DNA from: Chromera velia
Taxonomy: Eukaryota > Sar > Chromeraceae
Assembly (NCBI GenBank): GCA_018398765.1
Contig: JAHBMJ010000572.1
Location: 17,501-45,011 of the forward strand
Direction of reading: 5' to 3'
DNA: 27,511 nucleotides
Part shown: positions 9,424-19,791 of the stretch, in pieces
How the letters are laid out: every line of letters begins with the position of its first letter
How positions within the stretch are numbered: the first letter of the stretch is position 1
The notes under the pieces: generated by a model
What the model was told of the DNA's origin: nothing
Databases searched by the model: none
Seen by the model: only the letters and a program-made list of their open reading frames with translations
Translations under genes and position numbers: made by a program

Positions 9424-10057
9424 GTTGGGGTCTCCTTCCCCTGTCGACAAGGGATTTTACACCCCTATGCTGCATGCTTGAAGCCGCGAAATTTTATAAA
9501 ATTTTAAGGTGTACGCTTTGTTTGGTAAGTGCCCCCCACCATATATTTTTCGAGGCTATGGTTGTGAAAGAAAATAATGGTCCCGTTCCTAGTTGGATTC
9601 GCGGAGGGTGAATTCCGGTCCCGGCATTTCCATTTATCCCTTCGCCCCGAGCCAGAGAAAGGAGCGACACGCACGCGGCGGCCTGTCCACATGGGGTGGC
9701 GGGGCGCCTGCGACAGAGGTGTGCATATTGTGAGTTCCACGGTATGGCCTGCATGCACTTTGGCATAAGAAATACACCCGAGGCACTCACCGTGGTGGTG
9801 TGTGCTCCGGGGCTTCATATGGGATTTAAATAGGCCGATAGTATGGTTATGCTATCGGAGGCTTCAGAATTAATTCCGGTTCCGAATTAATTTCCAGACA
9901 GTCAGACAGACGTGCACGGTGGTTACCGTCCGTCTGAATGAGAGACGTGACCTAGGGATTGACAGAACTTCATGTGTAGGATCTGTACTATGCCCTATGT
10001 ATCTCTGTGGTTCTCTTGTGCTCTGAGTATTGCACGAGGCCACCAGCAGGAGCGTAC
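9424..10057. other. spacer between the two mobile elements
   Basis: No gene recognised. Visible structure: a hairpin-capable CCGATAG...CTATCGG at 9834-9857, the word GAATTAATT twice at about 9868-9895, and a CACGGTGGTTACCGTCCGTC near-palindrome at about 9916. Confidence 0.4.
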
Positions 10058-10315
10058 TGTGGACTGTAGGGGTTCATAAATTTTCTGTCTGGTGAAGAGA
10101 CTGATCACTGACAGTTATTTATTTCTGATTATCTGTATCGGTCTAGACGAATACGTCATGGAGACGTATTCGCTGTGGTCTTCTAATAGGAGAGGGCCAG
10201 CAATTCGGGAGTATAGCAGTTTGAAGAGTCCTCTGGATAGGCTAGAGGATCAATACGGGAGGGCCCATAGGATTCCACTGGAGGAATCTTAAGAGAGGTG
10301 AGACTCTGCTTTTCA
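10058..10315 (+). repeat. 5' long terminal repeat
   Basis: Starts TGTGGACTGTAGGGG and ends CTTTTCA (TG...CA termini). It aligns throughout with 23468-23719, with about 17 substitutions and one indel of ~6-8 bp near 10114. A donor-like AGAG|GTGAGA occurs at 10298. A 66-codon frame inside both copies is likely fortuitous. Confidence 0.85.
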
Positions 10316-10316
10316 C

Positions 10317-10334
10317 TGGTGCCGTCACTGAGGG
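10317..10334 (+). promoter_or_regulatory. primer binding site
   Basis: TGGTGCCGTCACTGAGGG starts two bases after the CA end of the 5' LTR. It is complementary to a tRNA 3' end of the form ...GGCACCA. It does not match the initiator-Met PBS (TGGTATCAGAGC) typical of many copia elements, so another tRNA would be the primer. The tRNA identity cannot be fixed from this window. Confidence 0.55.
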
Positions 10335-10404
10335 AGTCTCCCGTTGTCATTCCGACAACATTCCCCTTGTTGTATTCCCGATTCCCTACTGCAGGTAACT
10401 TACC

Positions 10405-11577
10405 ATGGGTCCCAAGAAGGATGCTTCCCATGGGTGCGTCACAATCAAGGGTATGGAGGCGAAGACCGTGGGCGTCTTCGGCCTCACAGACGATGCGGAC
10501 ATCATCGAGTGGGTACGGCAATATGCAGATGCTGTTGCCATTCTCGAGGACTCGGACGAGTGGTGCGGCGGGCTCATCCTCACCAACAGGAACAAGGTGG
10601 GGGTCAACGTCAAGCACTATGTCTCAAAGACCGAGGTGGAAGTGCTGGAGAAGGTGGTGGAACGGGTGCTCCACCTCAGCTCGAAAGTTTCTGAGCAGCT
10701 CCGGATATTCCACAGGTACGTTGTGGACTGCATCTCTCCGCCCGATGCGGAGTGGATGAAGAGATATCTGCAGCGGACCGACGTCCTGAGAATAGGTAAG
10801 GCAAAGATCATGAAAATCAGGGAGCTTCTCTCACGCCGAGAGAAGGAGAGAATCTCTGGTCCCCAGTTGAAGTCTTTGAACAAGCAGATCCTCTGCCTGC
10901 AGACTCTGAAAGAACCCTCCTCCCTCTCCCTGTCTCGCTCTGTTGTGTTTTCTTCAGGTGGAGAGCTCCATGGGGGAGCTTCAACAGAGACGAAAGTGAA
11001 GACGGAGGAGTGTAACTGCTACTGCTACTGCTACGGCGGTCCCGCTTATCAGAGGCCGGACGCTGCTCACTGGACACGGGGATGGACATCTGATGAGAAG
11101 TGTCTGGTATCGCTCCTGTCTCCTCCTCCGTCTTCACTTTCATCTCTGTTGAAGCTCCCCCATGGAGCTCTCCACCTGAAGAAAATACAACAGAGCAAGA
11201 CAGGGAGAGGGAGGAGGGTTCCTTCAGAGTCTGCAGGCAGAGGATCTGCTTGTTCAAAACTGAGTTCCGGTGGGGGGGTGCAGGTGGTCGGTGTGCAACC
11301 TAACACCACCCTGGTGGAGAAGAAAAGGAAGCAGTATGAGGACCTCGTGGCCCAGATATCGGGTCTGAACGCCGCACGGGGTGCTGACAAGCTCCAAATT
11401 CTGCAGATCCAGAAGGAGGAGAATGAAGTGCTGAGTGGCATACCCAAGAGGGACAATTTCCCTGAGGGGTCTGAAGGGAAGGAGGCGTACGCATCAGAGC
11501 TGGCATCCTGGGCCGAGAAGAAAGAGGCCTTCAACGCTGGGAAGGCTGACAGGGATACGCTGGTAGCGACCCTGTAA
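10405..11577 (+). pseudogene. gag: gag, N-terminal part with inverted-duplication insert
   Basis: The ATG at 10405 sits in a good context (ACCATGG), just after an acceptor-like pyrimidine tract ending CTGCAG (10394). Residues 1-130 read as a compact domain (TVGVFGLTDDADIIEWVRQY, then VEVLEKVVERVLHLSSKVSE) without an obvious named family. Codons from 10875 to 11258 are taken up by a 136-bp inverted repeat and its spacer. After it, a probable coiled coil follows (KKRKQYEDLVAQISGLNAA, then KLQILQIQKEENEVLSG). The frame meets TAA at 11575, where CAA (Gln) is a plausible ancestor, and then continues as GHIDQLASDGFALNEQADKL. Assignment as Gag rests on position between the PBS and the zinc knuckle. 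Confidence 0.6.
10875..11258. repeat. inverted repeat with 136-bp arms inside gag
   Basis: Arms 10875-11010 and 11123-11258 are reverse complements with about three mismatches, separated by 112 bp that include a (TGC/TAC)n run. Because of this, almost the same protein is read from both strands here. The left arm carries an acceptor-like TTTTCTTCAG ending at 10957. The near identity implies an inverted duplication younger than most of the element's other damage. Confidence 0.9.
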
Positions 11578-12878
11578 GGTCATATTGACCAGCTGGCGTC
11601 TGATGGGTTTGCTCTAAATGAGCAGGCCGACAAACTCCATAAGGAGATAGACGTGCTCTCTCCTCCTCCCTAGGCCAAAGGTGTCTCTGGAGGTGTTGTT
11701 GAAGGTCGCTTGCCTTCGGTATTCCAGATGACCCCCCTTACAGGTGGGGGGGTGTATCCTGCTGTGTCTCCCCCTGAACCTGCGACGGTGTCTATAGGTG
11801 GGGGGGTGCGTACTGATGATGTCGGGGCTCCGGGTACTCCTGACATCTTCTCTTTCCTGGGAGTTAGGGAGTCGAGTGGAACGCAAAGGAGGCCCAAGTG
11901 TGACCCTGAGGATCCCCTCATCGCCTACACCCTAGAAGAGATCTTGACATCGGTCCCGAGGACCTTTGTGGAGATGCGAGATAAGGTCTTGGCGATGCTC
12001 TTTGCACACTTTTTCAAGACGATCCAGTACTCGACCTCTGCTCTCGTCTTGGAGTACGAGAGGATTGCCTGTAAGCCCTATTGGTTTGGTACCTACACAG
12101 AGCTGCTCGCATATCACAAGTGTCTCCTGAACTACCTGGTGGAGGAGAACATCGTCCACGAGCTTGGCGTGAAGTACAGGCTCGGGCTCCTGACGGCGCA
12201 TCTGCCAAACGACCTCATTATGAGGTGGCAGGAGAGGTAGAACCCGGTGGACCTCACCAGTGAAGTAGAGATCATTAAGGAGATCCATGTCATCGCTGCC
12301 CAGGCGGAGACCTTCAACAAGTCTCTCGGGGATGCCTGGGACCGGGGCCTGGTTAAAGGAGCTCTCGTCGAGGACTTGAAGAGAGAGTGGGAACAGAAGG
12401 CGGCAACCTTCAGGGTGAGGGACTCGGGGGGTGCCTCGCGGGGGGGTATCATTCCAAAGGTTCCTTTCGTGGCATTCGCAGGGCCTGGAGGAGTCCCGCA
12501 GAGGAAGTCCCCTTCCAAGACAAAGGGAGGGAAACCCTCAGGAGGAAAGACCCCTGACTCTGGCGGGAAAGGCAGGGGCAACTCTGATTGCGGGAGGCAG
12601 GGCAGTGCTGGAGGGGGTTTTGGTAAGGGGGATGGCGGGGGGAGCTCCAATCGGGGGCACTCTCCTGGGTCCAATTCCTCTGCTCCCTCCAGCAAATACA
12701 ATGATAAGGGGGCAGAAGGAAAGGACCGTCCTCCCACTCAGGCCGTTGTCAACCCCAGGAGCCCCAACAGGAACCCCGTTCTCAATCGATATGGTGTCCA
12801 ACACCGGGACGGATCCGGGTCAGATGCGTTCTTGGGACGATGGCGGGACCTGCAGAAACTCCAATCAAGCCCGGTCAG
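11578..12878 (+). pseudogene. gag: gag, central (capsid-like) part
   Basis: Same frame as the N-terminal part, with stops at 11671 (TAG) and 12238 (TAG). The core from about 11895 to 12420 is helix-rich (TLEEILTSVPRTFVEMRDKV, then LLAYHKCLLNYLVEENIVHE, then DLTSEVEIIKEIHVIAAQAE). Position and helical character suit a retrotransposon capsid, although I cannot match the copia gag family (UBN2 type) by eye. From about 12430 a Gly/Ser/Lys-rich linker begins. The working frame changes within it, because the zinc knuckle that follows is in another frame. Confidence 0.5.
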
Positions 12879-13370
12879 TAGGATGGAGAGTTTGGGTCTT
12901 TGTGGGACAAAGCGTGTTGGGATCCTGCCAGCAGGAAGAGCCTTCCCCACGGGTACCGCGATGGGCAGTGCCTGAGATGCAACCATCCGGACGGACATGC
13001 AGAGTGGGGGGGCCATGGGGCCTGTCCTTAGATTTAGAAGAAGGACGGCTGCCTATCGTGTAGAACGATGGGCCATGCTCCCAACAACTGCCCTGACGAG
13101 AATGCGAAGAAGCGGTGGATGATGAAGCAGATGGACAAGACCGGGCAGGACAGGGGTGGCTCGGGGGGCCGCCCTAAGGGTCCTCCGGGGGGAGGAGGCC
13201 GTGGAGGCGGCTCTGGAGACCGTCGAGGGTCTCCTTATCCTGGTTGTGGGGGCGGCTCAGGGGGGAGAGGAGGCGGTGGGGGTCGCGGCCGTGGTGGGCG
13301 CACCTTTTCTCCTGGCAGGTTCAACAACGAGAACTTCGAGAAGAAGAACTTAGACTCCAGACAGGCGTAG
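12879..13370 (+). pseudogene. gag: gag nucleocapsid: CCHC zinc knuckle and Gly/Arg-rich tail
   Basis: The key motif CLSCRTMGHAPNNC (13050-13091) is a perfect C-x2-C-x4-H-x4-C retroviral-type zinc knuckle, used to bind the element's RNA. A second, less regular Cys/His cluster lies before it (CLRCNHPDGHAEWGGHGAC, from 12969). Three stops sit in this frame: TAG at 12879, 13029 and 13035. A Gly/Arg-rich, RGG-like basic tail follows to TAG at 13368, consistent with nucleic-acid binding. Confidence 0.75.
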
Positions 13371-14831
13371 CAGGGGGGTAGTGTCCCTCCTGTGTCCTCG
13401 CAGACTGTCGGTCCTGGGGGTCAGGACGACGATGATGATGTCGTAGTGACGGGTGGCGTCTCACGTGGGAAGGGGGACTCGTTCAACCTGACCATCTACA
13501 CGTCTAAGAGTGAGAAGAAGATCACTCACGGGGAGGGGTCTCTCGGAAAGGTTCGCTTTGCAGACCAGCTTGGTCTCCCTATATCCTATGAGCCTGAAGC
13601 CAAGTACTCGCCCGACTACGACACAACGACCTTCCATGTGTGGCATGATGGGGCTATGGAGCGTCTGTCTGCCTGGGATCCTGTTGGGATCCACACAGGG
13701 GTCGATGTATGGAGAGAAGGAGTCCGTGGAGCCTGGCAAACGATCTTGTCCGATGAGCCTGAAAGGACAGGCTTGGAGCGTATGGGGTGGGCTATCTTCG
13801 CTGCAGGTTTGGAGACTTGCATGACGGTCATGCAAGCCTTCCAGTCGGAGTTCACTGCGGGAGGAGTCCAGCGCATCAGGGATATGATGGAGGAGCAGGA
13901 CTCCCATCTCCCTGAAGCCATCTCTCGCATACGGGGTCCGGAGGACGAGACCACCATGAGTGCGGTGCCTTCTGGTTTGAAGTCTGCTGTCTATACGGTC
14001 TCCCAGTATGAGAGTGAGCTAATGAACGACCCGAGCAGGACCCAGCGATAGGCTAGGTTTCCGGAGAAGTTCGAGGTCTACCAGGTTTCAGGAAATGCGA
14101 AATTCCAAAACCCCGAACTCGTCGAGTACAGGGTCCTCAAGATCCATATTGACTCCTGTACATTCGGGAACCTCATCTCCTGGAGGAAGGTGAGGAGCTT
14201 CATCGGATTCCATGCCTTTGGGAGGCCGGATATCCCGGACTGGACGGGTTTGTTCACGGGGGGTGTTAGGGAGGAGGGGGACGGGCCCCCAGATGGGGGG
14301 CTTCCCAGAAGGACGCGGTACCGGCACTATGAGCATCTTATCATGGAACAGGATTTCATTGAGTGGGAGGTGTAGTGGGAGATGCCCCTCCAGTCACGGG
14401 GACTGGGGGATGAGGCGGTGTTCTTTTGTCCTGCGGTTCTTGGTATCCGGTTCGGGACTCATGACCCCTCCGGCGCTCCAAAGAAAATTGTCGTCCCCTG
14501 CCTCCTCCACACGGTCGATCAGCCGAATCTCCCTGACGTGCTGATTCGCAATGCTCTTGGTGTAGGTCTCTTCGTCCCTCGTTCTTCGCCGAAGGATATC
14601 CTTCCCGCCTACCGTGTGTGGGCTGAGAAAACGAAGGAGGAGAGGCAGATCTCATATGGGGTGAGGCTGTCTATGGACCTGATGTACCAGGAGGGGGTGC
14701 GTCAGGGCATTCCGCAGGTTGATGTTGAAGTCATGGACACCCCCTTCAAGGTGGGGGCACTGGAGGCCTGCATCATCCACAAGCCTTAGGGAGACAGGCC
14801 AGACGGGTACGGCCTCAACCACCTCCCTTGA
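13371..14831 (+). pseudogene. pol N-terminal region, possible aspartic protease
   Basis: This continues in the zinc-knuckle frame with stops at 14049, 14373 and 14787 (TAG) and 14829 (TGA). In copia elements the protease lies here. The best candidate starts at HIDSCTFGN (Asp codon 14151), which could be a damaged D-S/T-G active-site loop. It would end at LPDVLIRNALG (14532-14564), which resembles the retropepsin flap-to-C-terminal 'ILG.D.L' segment ~130 residues later. The Gly of the catalytic triad would be replaced by Cys. The ~220 residues before it (13392-14048) have no recognised domain. Protease identity is tentative. Confidence 0.35.
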
Positions 14832-14834
14832 GCA

Positions 14835-16890
14835 GTGTATAACCGCAGCCCACACCACAAGGCCGTCCCGAACGAGTCTTTTGAGCACTTCCTTGGGGGC
14901 GGTCCCCAAGGAGGTTCATGCGGGTACCGGTTCCAGTCACTGCAGGAGGTGTGGGACCGGCGGAACAAGGCGCAGAAGCTGAGGCAGCAGAGGAATCCTT
15001 ATGAAAGGATTCCCCAAACCCCTCTCCCCGATGCAAAGAAGAAGAGGTCGGCCAAGAAGGACTTCAGGGCCACACCTGATGGCGTCGAGGTCCCTGTGGC
15101 TGCCTACCCGATCACGTATTGGGTCGTGGGTGGATGGACTGCCTCGGAGCTGGCAGATACCGACCACTGTCAGCAAGGTCCCTTTCTCGCGGTGAGAAAG
15201 TTTGATACTGGGGGTGCTGCCCACTTCAAACCATGGGACTACAGGTACGAACGGACGCACTTGGCTGCCTTTTCGGCCGTCATGGTCGACCAGAAGTGCA
15301 AGGTGATGGCGCTGCATGCGCGCTACGAACACCAGAACTTCGACGATCTCACGAAGACTCTCACGGCTGAGGGCATTGACATCGATGAGGACTGCAGAAG
15401 GTGGGTTTCTGCGTGTCCCCTCTGACAGTGTCAGCTGAAGAACGCGATCACTCCCCGGATTCATAAAAGGAGTGAAAAGCTGTCGGCAGATTGGAGGCCG
15501 ATCAAGGGAATGGTCTGGATCGTCGATATCTGGTTCTTCAAGGACCTTCTAGCGAAGGCCAAGACAGGGGGCTTCGGAATAATGGTCGTTCTCTACGAGC
15601 CAGGAGCCAGGTTCTCTCTGGCCCACCCAGCTAAGGAGAAAGATGAGGCTTCCCTCATCAACTGTGCGCATTACTTTGCTCGCTGGCTGGGGCGTCCGCA
15701 CCTGGTGTACATGGACGGAGAGAAGGTGGGAGCGGGTGCCTCCTTCTAGTTGTGGCTCCAGGGGGACGGGTCCCCCGGACTCCACCCCATCGAGTACCGT
15801 CAAAGACCTCCATACGTTGGAAAGGGTCTGCAGGCTCTCGTCGAGCGCTGCATCTGCAGCAATCGGGAGGGAGTAGCCCTCCTGATGTCAGACCCAAACT
15901 ACCGGTTTCCCCTTGCTGTGATTCACCTCGTGGCGATGGGGGAACGTTGAGGGTATTTCTGTGCGTTCCACAGAACGGTGGGGGGCATCCTTTTTACCCT
16001 GACTTTTCGAAGAGCGCCTCCTGGATGGAGAGTGGGAAACACCGCGGTGATGTCCATGCCCTCCCTAGGAATGGAGTTGCGCGAAGTCATTGTGCAGTTT
16101 TTAGCTCCGCTCACACACGATGTGGTCGCGGTTCTCCACAGGTACAAGGAGAGAAACGTTTAAGGGGAACGTTTTACCGTCCTGCAGGTCCATCCCGAGC
16201 ATCTGCAGATGGTCCCGGACAACCTCCGCCTCTGGGGGAGGCCTCGTTTCGATCAAAAAGGAACCATCCTCCTGGCTCCGGCAGGCGGAGACCAGGAGGA
16301 TCTACGACTCTGAAAAACTTCTGCAAGGCAGGAGGGGGGCACAGGCGCTCGCTACCATAGACAGGCAGGTAGAAGCGACCTCTGTCACAGGGGATTCCCT
16401 CTAGTCCTTCCGGGTACATCTCCGGTGGAACGATACGAGGGGATGCAGCGAGGGACACAGTGGCCGGCGAAGAAATTTTCTTTCCAACTGGCGGATGAGG
16501 GCGAAGGTGTTGTAGGCTTGCGGGAGGCCTCTCGCTTTACTCACCTTCGTGAGGGCCATCAAGAGATTTCGAGCACGGAGGCGCAGGCATCGGCTTCGTC
16601 ATCGTATTTCTCTGCCCTCCCCTCTGCACTGCCTCCCTCCCTCCCTCCCCCTGCTCCTGCAGAACCCTCCGACCCCTCCCCTGCTCAGACCGAGGCCTTG
16701 GTAAGGGAAGCAGGGGCGGCGGGCGCCCGAGCACGGTCTCCCTCTCCTGCAATGTCCAACAGGGCTTCCATCGACTCTGGGGAGTCACCGCTGCCGGATT
16801 TCTTTGTCCTGCTTGGCTCCTTAATAAAGGGGACCATCCTGGACCCGTCAGGCTCCTTCGTGGGGAAGGCGGGTGAAGGATCCAGGCCCC
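14835..16890 (+). pseudogene. integrase (copia type), degenerate
   Basis: The zinc-binding region has H15315-x4-H15330 (HARYEH, like copia 'H.R.GH') and Cys codons at 15414 and 15429, with a TGA at 15423 between them. The catalytic core follows. The first Asp is in WIVDIWFF (15525); a segment like copia 'D..SR....lk.K' is YEPGARFSLAHPAKEKDEA; the second Asp is in VYMDGE (15714, 62 residues between). The Glu is in ALVER (15843), preceded by PPYVGKGL, like copia 'PYTPQQNGVAER'. The second spacing is 42 rather than the usual 35. Stops: 15423, 15747, 15948, 16161 and one near 16310. The C-terminal part reads VPDNLRLWGRPRFD and then a Pro/Ala-rich linker. The frame changes near 16885. Confidence 0.7.
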
Positions 16891-18057
16891 ATCTTTTATG
16901 ATAAGAAGGGGAACCGCCTTCTGGAGGCCGACGGGGAGCCCCTGGGGTACAATTGGAAGGTAGAGCGGCCGGTGTTCATGACGTACCGCCAGGGGGTGTA
17001 TGATGCTTAGACTCGTCGTTTCGCGCTCATGCTCCACCCAGACTTGGGGGAAATAACGCAGGGAGAGGTTCTGGACACCTTTAAGAACTACTTGGCACCC
17101 CAACTGACGACGGGCATCAAGGGGGACTCGTAGAGAAGCGGGAGTGCAACAAGGACGCAGGACGAAATCCAGGAAGCACGTGGGGTGTTTTTTGGAGACA
17201 TGGGATTCGATCTTGAGGAGGAGAGCCTCAAGAAGATCATGTCATAGAACCAGGGCGTCTATCTGCACTCGTTTCCACAGCCCCGTCGGATTGAGATCCC
17301 AGAGGGGTGGACCACTTCGATGAGTCTCCGAGTCTCCATTACTCCCGATGCAGCTGGGGGCAAGCGTAGAGGGCGATACTACATGCACACGGCGCTCAAC
17401 TACTTAGACCGGCCCAAGTAGGAGTGGATCGAGGCTGACAGGGAATTGAAGGAGACAGACGGTCTGTCAAAGATTGAGCCCCCGGAAGCCGAGTATGCCT
17501 ACTGGACCCCTTTGGAGGGGAAGTTCTGGACAGTCGGGCTGTCTATGGCTATCGGTTTTCCCGAGAGGTACTACGGGTATAAGCGGATCGAGTTCCAGAA
17601 CTATGTTCTTCCGAGCTCCTACGACCCGGATCCGGTGGCTGCAAGCATCCGGGCATACATGGAAGGAGGAGATCGGATGATGGAACACTTTCGGGACGTG
17701 TTCCGGGGGACAGAAAGCAACGAAGATGAGAAGACGTGGTGCCTCATGTGTGAGATATGCTACCAGGTCAGGTGCATATTCCATTGGTCGAAGTACTACG
17801 ATGACTGATTGCGCCCCATCGTGTTCGAGAGAGAAGACCCCACAGTAGAGGTCGTCCCTCCCAAGGACCCCAGAGACAGGGTCGACAAGAACGAGGTCGG
17901 CCGCGGGGACCGAGCTTGGGAGGAGCTCTCGGATGTATCTGTGGCAAAGACAGGCAGAGAGAGAAGGGGAGGGGAAGGGTCCCCTCGCGCTCGTGTTTTG
18001 GATGCTGAGGATGAGGAGACTGAGGAAGACACCTTCGCTTCTGAGTTTCTGCTGTAG
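16891..18057 (+). pseudogene. uncharacterised domain between integrase and RT
   Basis: About 390 codons in a new frame with good coding character: [68 protein letters not shown], then [21 protein letters not shown] Cys pattern [12 protein letters not shown] appears near 17740-17775. In-frame stops: TAG at 17008, 17131, 17245 and 17419, TGA at 17806, TAG at 18055. I recognise no family. It is not expected in copia elements, where RT follows integrase after a short linker. It may be a captured domain, an expanded integrase C-terminus, or a remnant of another element. Confidence 0.45.
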
Positions 18058-19791
18058 GGCAGATCGAGCGGGTCAGAACCAGACGATGGAGATGACGGGG
18101 GGGATCCTCCTGACGGAAGTGGAGGTCAAAGGGACCCTCCCCTAGACGATTCTCCACACGACCCACCTCCAGGGGGATATTCTGGAGGAGACTGGGGCGG
18201 GGGAACTGATGATGAGGGAGGTGGAGATGGTGGGGGAGACGTTCCTCCCGGATCTTCCCAAGCTCTACATCACGGCATCTCCGTTGGGGAGAGGGCCCGC
18301 CTCCATCTATCTGCTCGCTGACGACTGCGAAGATTGTCTGTGAGAAGGGTCTTCTCCGGGGATAACGGAGACGATGAAAGAGGGGCAGAGTCTTATACTG
18401 AGAGGGGTAGAGGTGATGAGTCGGAACCGGAGGATAGGCCGATTGACCCTTCCGCGCACCCGGGGGGCGTAGATAGGTCCCGGTCCAAACAAGGAACTCC
18501 CATCCGAGAGAAGAGAGTTTTAGGTCCAGCTGCGCTGGAGTTCTCCTCTTATAATCGTGAGCCGATGGAGGCCTACCCCGTGAAGGGGGCAGTTGTCTAG
18601 AGGAATAACAGGAGAAAGTTTATGGCCCTCCATTCAAAGGCGCGTAAGAGCTACGGATGGGCAGACCTCGCACCTGATCTTTCGGTAAGGGACCCCCTCG
18701 CTTTCAAGGTCAAAGAAATCAGGGACGGGAGAGTGAAGCGGTCGTCCATCAAGTACGTGTTCGACATTCGGGGAGGGAGAGTCCCCGAAGAGGCTGTACG
18801 CATGATTGATGACCCCGTCCAGCTCCGCAAAGTTGGAGTGTGGAAACTGCCGGAGGAAGAAAGGGTAGGGGGTGCGAAGGGCTCTGCAGACGCGGTCTCT
18901 GCAGATCCCTCCGCTTCGTCATCTTCCTCTGCTGTGCCTTCCTCTTCTGTTATCCCTGCTGTTCCTCCTGTCGAGGGGGAGTCACGTGTTATCCCCGAGG
19001 CTGCTGAGTCTCAACCTGATGTTCCTTTGAACGCAGGCGGAGAGGAGCGAGCGGAGGATCATGGGGGTCCTCCTGCTGCCGAGGGGGCATCTGATGAAGG
19101 GAATGAGGTTGGGGGCGTTGAGCCACTGAGCTCTATTGCGGAGAATGTGGAGACGGATGAGGAGCCTCCGTCTCTGGTGGTATCTACAGACATGGACGAG
19201 TATGTCTCGAATGCCAGCTTGTCAACGTTTGAGGCAAGCGGCATGGGCTTCGGGAGCGACAGCAGCTCCTCGGATGAAGAGTGGGGTGTCCTAGGGGGTT
19301 GGAAACTTCCCAGGGCAGGAGAAGGACCCACCGTAAAGCAGAACCCACCCAAGGAGGAGGTTGAGGAGATGAACAAGGTAGATGAGGTCTTGTACAGCCC
19401 GCAGTGGGAGCGGTTCAACACCCTCTGTGCGATGGAGGTTTTGAGGGAGAAGCGAGCAAGGAGAGTACCCGAGGTGATGGAGAGGAACTGGAATGATGAT
19501 TTCCGGAAGGAGAGAGGCATTCCATCGTTCGCTGGGGCAATGGCGTGGGAGAGGGAAGAGGGCAGTCTCAAATGGGCTGGGACGCCAAAGAGCCCCACCA
19601 GGAGTAGGTGGTGCGGTCTTCCTCACCTGTCTTGCCTTTCATCCAGGAACCCTCGGTCAGGATTCCTGTTCACGGGAGCTGCCGTGTACGAGGAGGAGAT
19701 GAGCCGTTTCAAGAAGGGGTCTACCCAGCTCCCCACCATAAAGGAGGAGATCGACTCGGGGTCTCATAAGCTCGCTGCCCTGAAGGAGTAG
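18058..19791 (+). pseudogene. long acidic linker upstream of RT
   Basis: Same frame as the previous domain, with stops TGA 18319, TAG 18598 and TAG 19789. It begins with an Asp/Gly/Pro-rich disordered stretch, then a small folded-looking piece ([20 protein letters not shown], then [20 protein letters not shown]). A long Ser/Glu/Pro-rich acidic region follows, then a segment reading [20 protein letters not shown]. Copia polyproteins have a disordered linker here, but normally of only 100-250 residues. This one is an uninterrupted 389-codon frame from 18622. Confidence 0.45.

Noticed and set aside
10092-10292. 66-codon ORF in the 5' LTR, with a near copy in the 3' LTR
   Set aside because: Both lie wholly inside the LTRs, and the similarity is explained by LTR duplication. 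No domain or independent sign of coding.
10817-11534. Minus-strand ORFs of ~150 codons inside gag
   Set aside because: They arise because the 136-bp inverted duplication puts the gag reading frame on both strands.
12600-12880. Programmed gag-pol frameshift
   Set aside because: The zinc knuckle, which belongs to Gag, is already in the downstream frame, and two further frame changes occur inside pol. Random indels fit better.
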